In this document: piece after piece, positions 24,143-25,930 of the stretch | How positions within the stretch are numbered: position 1 is the first letter of the stretch | Layout: each line of letters begins with the position of its first letter | Assembly: GCA_900550235.1 (NCBI GenBank) | Contig: URRQ01000031.1 | Location: forward strand, 1 to 25,930 | Reading direction: 5' to 3' | Source of the DNA: an uncultured Lachnospiraceae bacterium | Lineage (GTDB): Bacteria; Bacillota; Clostridia; Lachnospirales; Lachnospiraceae | DNA length: 25,930 nucleotides | Notes under the pieces: generated by a model | Databases searched by the model: none | Seen by the model: the letters and a program-made list of their open reading frames with translations, nothing else | Told to the model about the DNA's origin: nothing | Position numbers and translations under genes: made by a program

Positions 24143-25644
24143 GAGGATTAAAAACACCCGTAAGGTATATCAGAAGGAAGGTATTTGAGGAAGTGGCAAG
24201 AGTCGGATTTGAATCGACCCCGGAAAATCTGACAGATTCCATCGAAGCAATCCCTTACAAACTTGTAGGAGAGGATTCGATGTATCGTGATACGATTTAC
24301 CATGCCCGTGCAATTGTGAGTGAACGAGTACGTCTTGCAATGGGAATGTCTCTTCGTCCGGAAGATAAACCGGTGCATATTACAGCGGGAATCGAAGAAA
24401 GTAATATATCCGCAAAATATTATGAGCCACCTTTGATGCAGGTAATCCCATCAGCATGTGCATCTTGCGAGCAGAAAGAATATGAAGTAAGCAATATGTG
24501 TAAAGGCTGTCTTGCACACCCATGCCGACAAGTATGTCCGGTAGGGGCAATCACCATGAAAGACGGCAAATCTTATATAGATCAGTCAAAATGTATCAAG
24601 TGTGGAAAGTGTAAAGCGTCCTGTCCATATGATGCAATTGCAAAAAAAGAGCGCCCATGCCAAAAATCATGTGGAGTTAATGCGATTACATCTGATAAAT
24701 TCGGAAGAGCGAAGATTGATAATGACAAATGTGTAGCATGTGGAATGTGTATGGTAGCATGTCCGTTCGGAGCGATTTCCGATAAATCACAGATATTCCA
24801 GTTAGCACGTGCACTCCGTGAAGGCGGTGAGATCATTGCTGCGATCGCTCCGGCCTTTGTTGGACAGTTTGGACCAAATATTACACCAAGAAATATCAAA
24901 GCGGCATTACAGATGCTTGGATTCAAAGAGGTATATGAAGTTGCGTTGGGCGCAGATATTGGAGCTATTTCCGAAGCACATCATTATGTAGATAAAGTTG
25001 TCACAGGAGAGTTACCATTTCTTTTAACTTCTTGCTGTCCATCCTGGTCTATGCTTTGTAAGAAATATTTCCCGGACTTGGTAGATCAAGTATCTGAAGA
25101 ATTGACTCCTATGGTTGCTACGGCAAGAACAATCAAACAGGAACACCCAAATGCAAGAGTTGTTTTTATTGGACCATGCGCATCTAAGAAATTGGAGGCT
25201 TCCAGAAGAACGATTCGAAGTGACGTTGATTTTGTTGTAACATTTGAAGAATTACAGTCTATGTTTGATGCCAAAGGCATTAATCTGGAAGAATTTGAAG
25301 CAGAGTCATCGTTCCATGATGCAACAGGCGCAGGACGTGGTTATGCGGTAGCCGGAGGTGTAGCCGATGCAATTGAAAAATGTATCAATGAATATTATCC
25401 GGATGTAGATGTTAATATTGAACATGCAGAAGGCTTGGCAGATTGTAAGAGGATGTTGACATTGGCAAAAGCCGGTAAGATGAATGGATGTCTAATTGAA
25501 GGAATGGGATGTCCGGGGGGCTGTATAGCAGGAGCAGGAACGAACATTGAAATTCCAAAAGCAAAGAAAGCGCTTGCTGAATTTGTGAAAAATTCTTCCA
25601 AACATCTTCCGTCAAAAGAGTTGGAAGAAATCGAATTGAAATAA
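24139..25644 (+). CDS. [FeFe] hydrogenase, group B-like, with 16-cysteine N-terminal Fe-S region
   Basis: The 501-residue protein has an N-terminal region of unknown role (1-100), an Fe-S region and a C-terminal H-cluster domain (about 215-485). H-cluster motifs are TSCCPSW (297-303), GPCASKKLE (345-353) and EGMGCPGGC (454-462); all four cluster-binding cysteines are present. Between residues 107 and 208 lie 16 cysteines, including two complete CxxCxxCxxxCP motifs (152-162 and 198-208). GPC in place of MPC in the second motif, and the missing long glycine run in the third, point away from group A and towards group B. It starts inside the metH stop codon (ATGA overlap), so the two are translationally coupled. 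Physiological electron partner unknown. Confidence 0.88.
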   Translation: MRGLKTPVRYIRRKVFEEVARVGFESTPENLTDSIEAIPYKLVGEDSMYRDTIYHARAIVSERVRLAMGMSLRPEDKPVHITAGIEESNISAKYYEPPLMQVIPSACASCEQKEYEVSNMCKGCLAHPCRQVCPVGAITMKDGKSYIDQSKCIKCGKCKASCPYDAIAKKERPCQKSCGVNAITSDKFGRAKIDNDKCVACGMCMVACPFGAISDKSQIFQLARALREGGEIIAAIAPAFVGQFGPNITPRNIKAALQMLGFKEVYEVALGADIGAISEAHHYVDKVVTGELPFLLTSCCPSWSMLCKKYFPDLVDQVSEELTPMVATARTIKQEHPNARVVFIGPCASKKLEASRRTIRSDVDFVVTFEELQSMFDAKGINLEEFEAESSFHDATGAGRGYAVAGGVADAIEKCINEYYPDVDVNIEHAEGLADCKRMLTLAKAGKMNGCLIEGMGCPGGCIAGAGTNIEIPKAKKALAEFVKNSSKHLPSKELEEIELK

Positions 25645-25664
25645 AAACTGTTTTGTGCTATGAT
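25636..25664 (+). promoter_or_regulatory. sigma-A promoter of the small membrane peptide gene
   Basis: A -35 TTGAAA (25636-25641) and a -10 TATGAT (25659-25664) are 17 bases apart. The -35 lies within the last codons of the hydrogenase gene. Confidence 0.7.
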
Positions 25665-25703
25665 AACAAAAGAGGTACAAGTTTAGTACATGGAGGTGCA
25701 GCT

Positions 25704-25826
25704 ATGGCATTTTTTGCAACAGTAATTTCAACACTTATCAAAGCAGCAATTGTCGGTCTTGGTGCATTCGCAGGAATCATGGCAGGCAAAGCTCTTCGTA
25801 AGAGAAAAAACGAAAAAGAAAAGTAA
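25704..25826 (+). CDS. small single-span membrane peptide, function unknown
   Basis: This 40-residue ORF is supported by its own promoter, a strong GGAGGTG site with 7 bases from GGAGG to the ATG, and a terminator 5 bases after the stop. The product has a short polar N-terminus, one hydrophobic helix (about 4-28) with the glycine zipper G20-x3-G24-x3-G28, and a strongly basic tail (KALRKRKNEKEK) that should stay in the cytoplasm. Codons are those common in the rpsO and pnp genes (GGT, CTT, TTC), which suggests good expression. I do not recognise the family. Small regulatory membrane peptides and membrane-active toxins share this shape, and nothing here decides between them. Confidence 0.75.
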   Translation: MAFFATVISTLIKAAIVGLGAFAGIMAGKALRKRKNEKEK

Positions 25827-25831
25827 AGCGT

Positions 25832-25863
25832 AAGAGGATGTCACAGAATAGACATCCTCTTTT
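25832..25863 (+). terminator. intrinsic terminator after the small peptide gene
   Basis: A perfect 11-bp stem (25832-25842 with 25851-25861) has an 8-base loop. The T run is short (TTTT, ending at 25863). Confidence 0.75.
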
Positions 25864-25930
25864 CATGTAGCGGAGCTTGAGTTTCCGCAAAATGTAATTT
25901 AAACATAAATGACTTCTCCTAAAGCACCAA

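Noticed and set aside
25902..25930. Minus-strand promoter-like pair (TTGGTG, 17 bases, TATGTT) that could drive an antisense RNA to the small peptide gene
   Set aside because: Both elements are weak (3-4 of 6 matches) and the site is at the window edge; the short minus-strand ORF there has only 21 codons.
1..25930. Mobile element, prophage, defence system or CRISPR array
   Set aside because: All genes belong to core housekeeping, sporulation or metabolic families, with uniform strand and composition; I saw no transposase, integrase, long direct repeats or spacer arrays.

Overview
The window is a low-GC, densely packed stretch of chromosome from an anaerobic, endospore-forming Firmicute, most likely a member of the Lachnospiraceae or a close clostridial relative. 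The case rests on a complete spoIIIA operon, spoIVB and spo0A, AAGGAGG-type ribosome binding sites, RF3, a B12-dependent methionine synthase without a reactivation domain, and a group B-like [FeFe] hydrogenase. The species cannot be named from the sequence alone. All 27 supported genes lie on the + strand, and I saw no rRNA, tRNA, mobile element, CRISPR array or prophage.

Layout. Bases 1-63 hold no gene I can support. Bases 64-2884 carry rpsO and pnp, each with its own sigma-A promoter, a structured leader and an intrinsic terminator. Bases 2886-7576 are the sigma-E-type spoIIIA operon (AA to AH), which builds the channel between mother cell and forespore. prfC (RF3) follows with its own promoter. 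Bases 9249-18189 look like one long housekeeping operon: Asp23-family gene, nusB, xseA, xseB, ispA, dxs, tlyA, nadK, argR, recN. It covers transcription antitermination, DNA repair, isoprenoid supply, rRNA methylation, NADP synthesis and arginine control, and it ends at a clear terminator. Bases 18127-20159 carry the sporulation pair spoIVB and spo0A, followed by glgA. Bases 21743-25644 are a translationally coupled metH/[FeFe]-hydrogenase pair. A 40-residue membrane peptide and its terminator close the window. Bases 25864-25930 hold nothing I can support.

How the parts fit. The block from spoIIIA to spo0A matches the gene order known from Bacillus subtilis (spoIIIA, accBC, yqhY, nusB, folD, xseA, xseB, ispA, dxs, yqxC, ahrC, recN, spoIVB, spo0A). 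The differences are prfC where accBC would be, no folD, and nadK inserted between tlyA and argR. Sporulation genes are interleaved with growth genes, and the junctions are handled by compact terminator/promoter arrangements.

Most of the window is well-known core genome. The points most worth a second look are the metH-hydrogenase coupling, a very short SpoIIIAF, a sigma-G-like promoter whose start point falls inside the recN terminator hairpin, inverted 0A-like boxes upstream of spo0A, and a long hairpin in the pnp leader. I found no strong evidence for a wholly new system.
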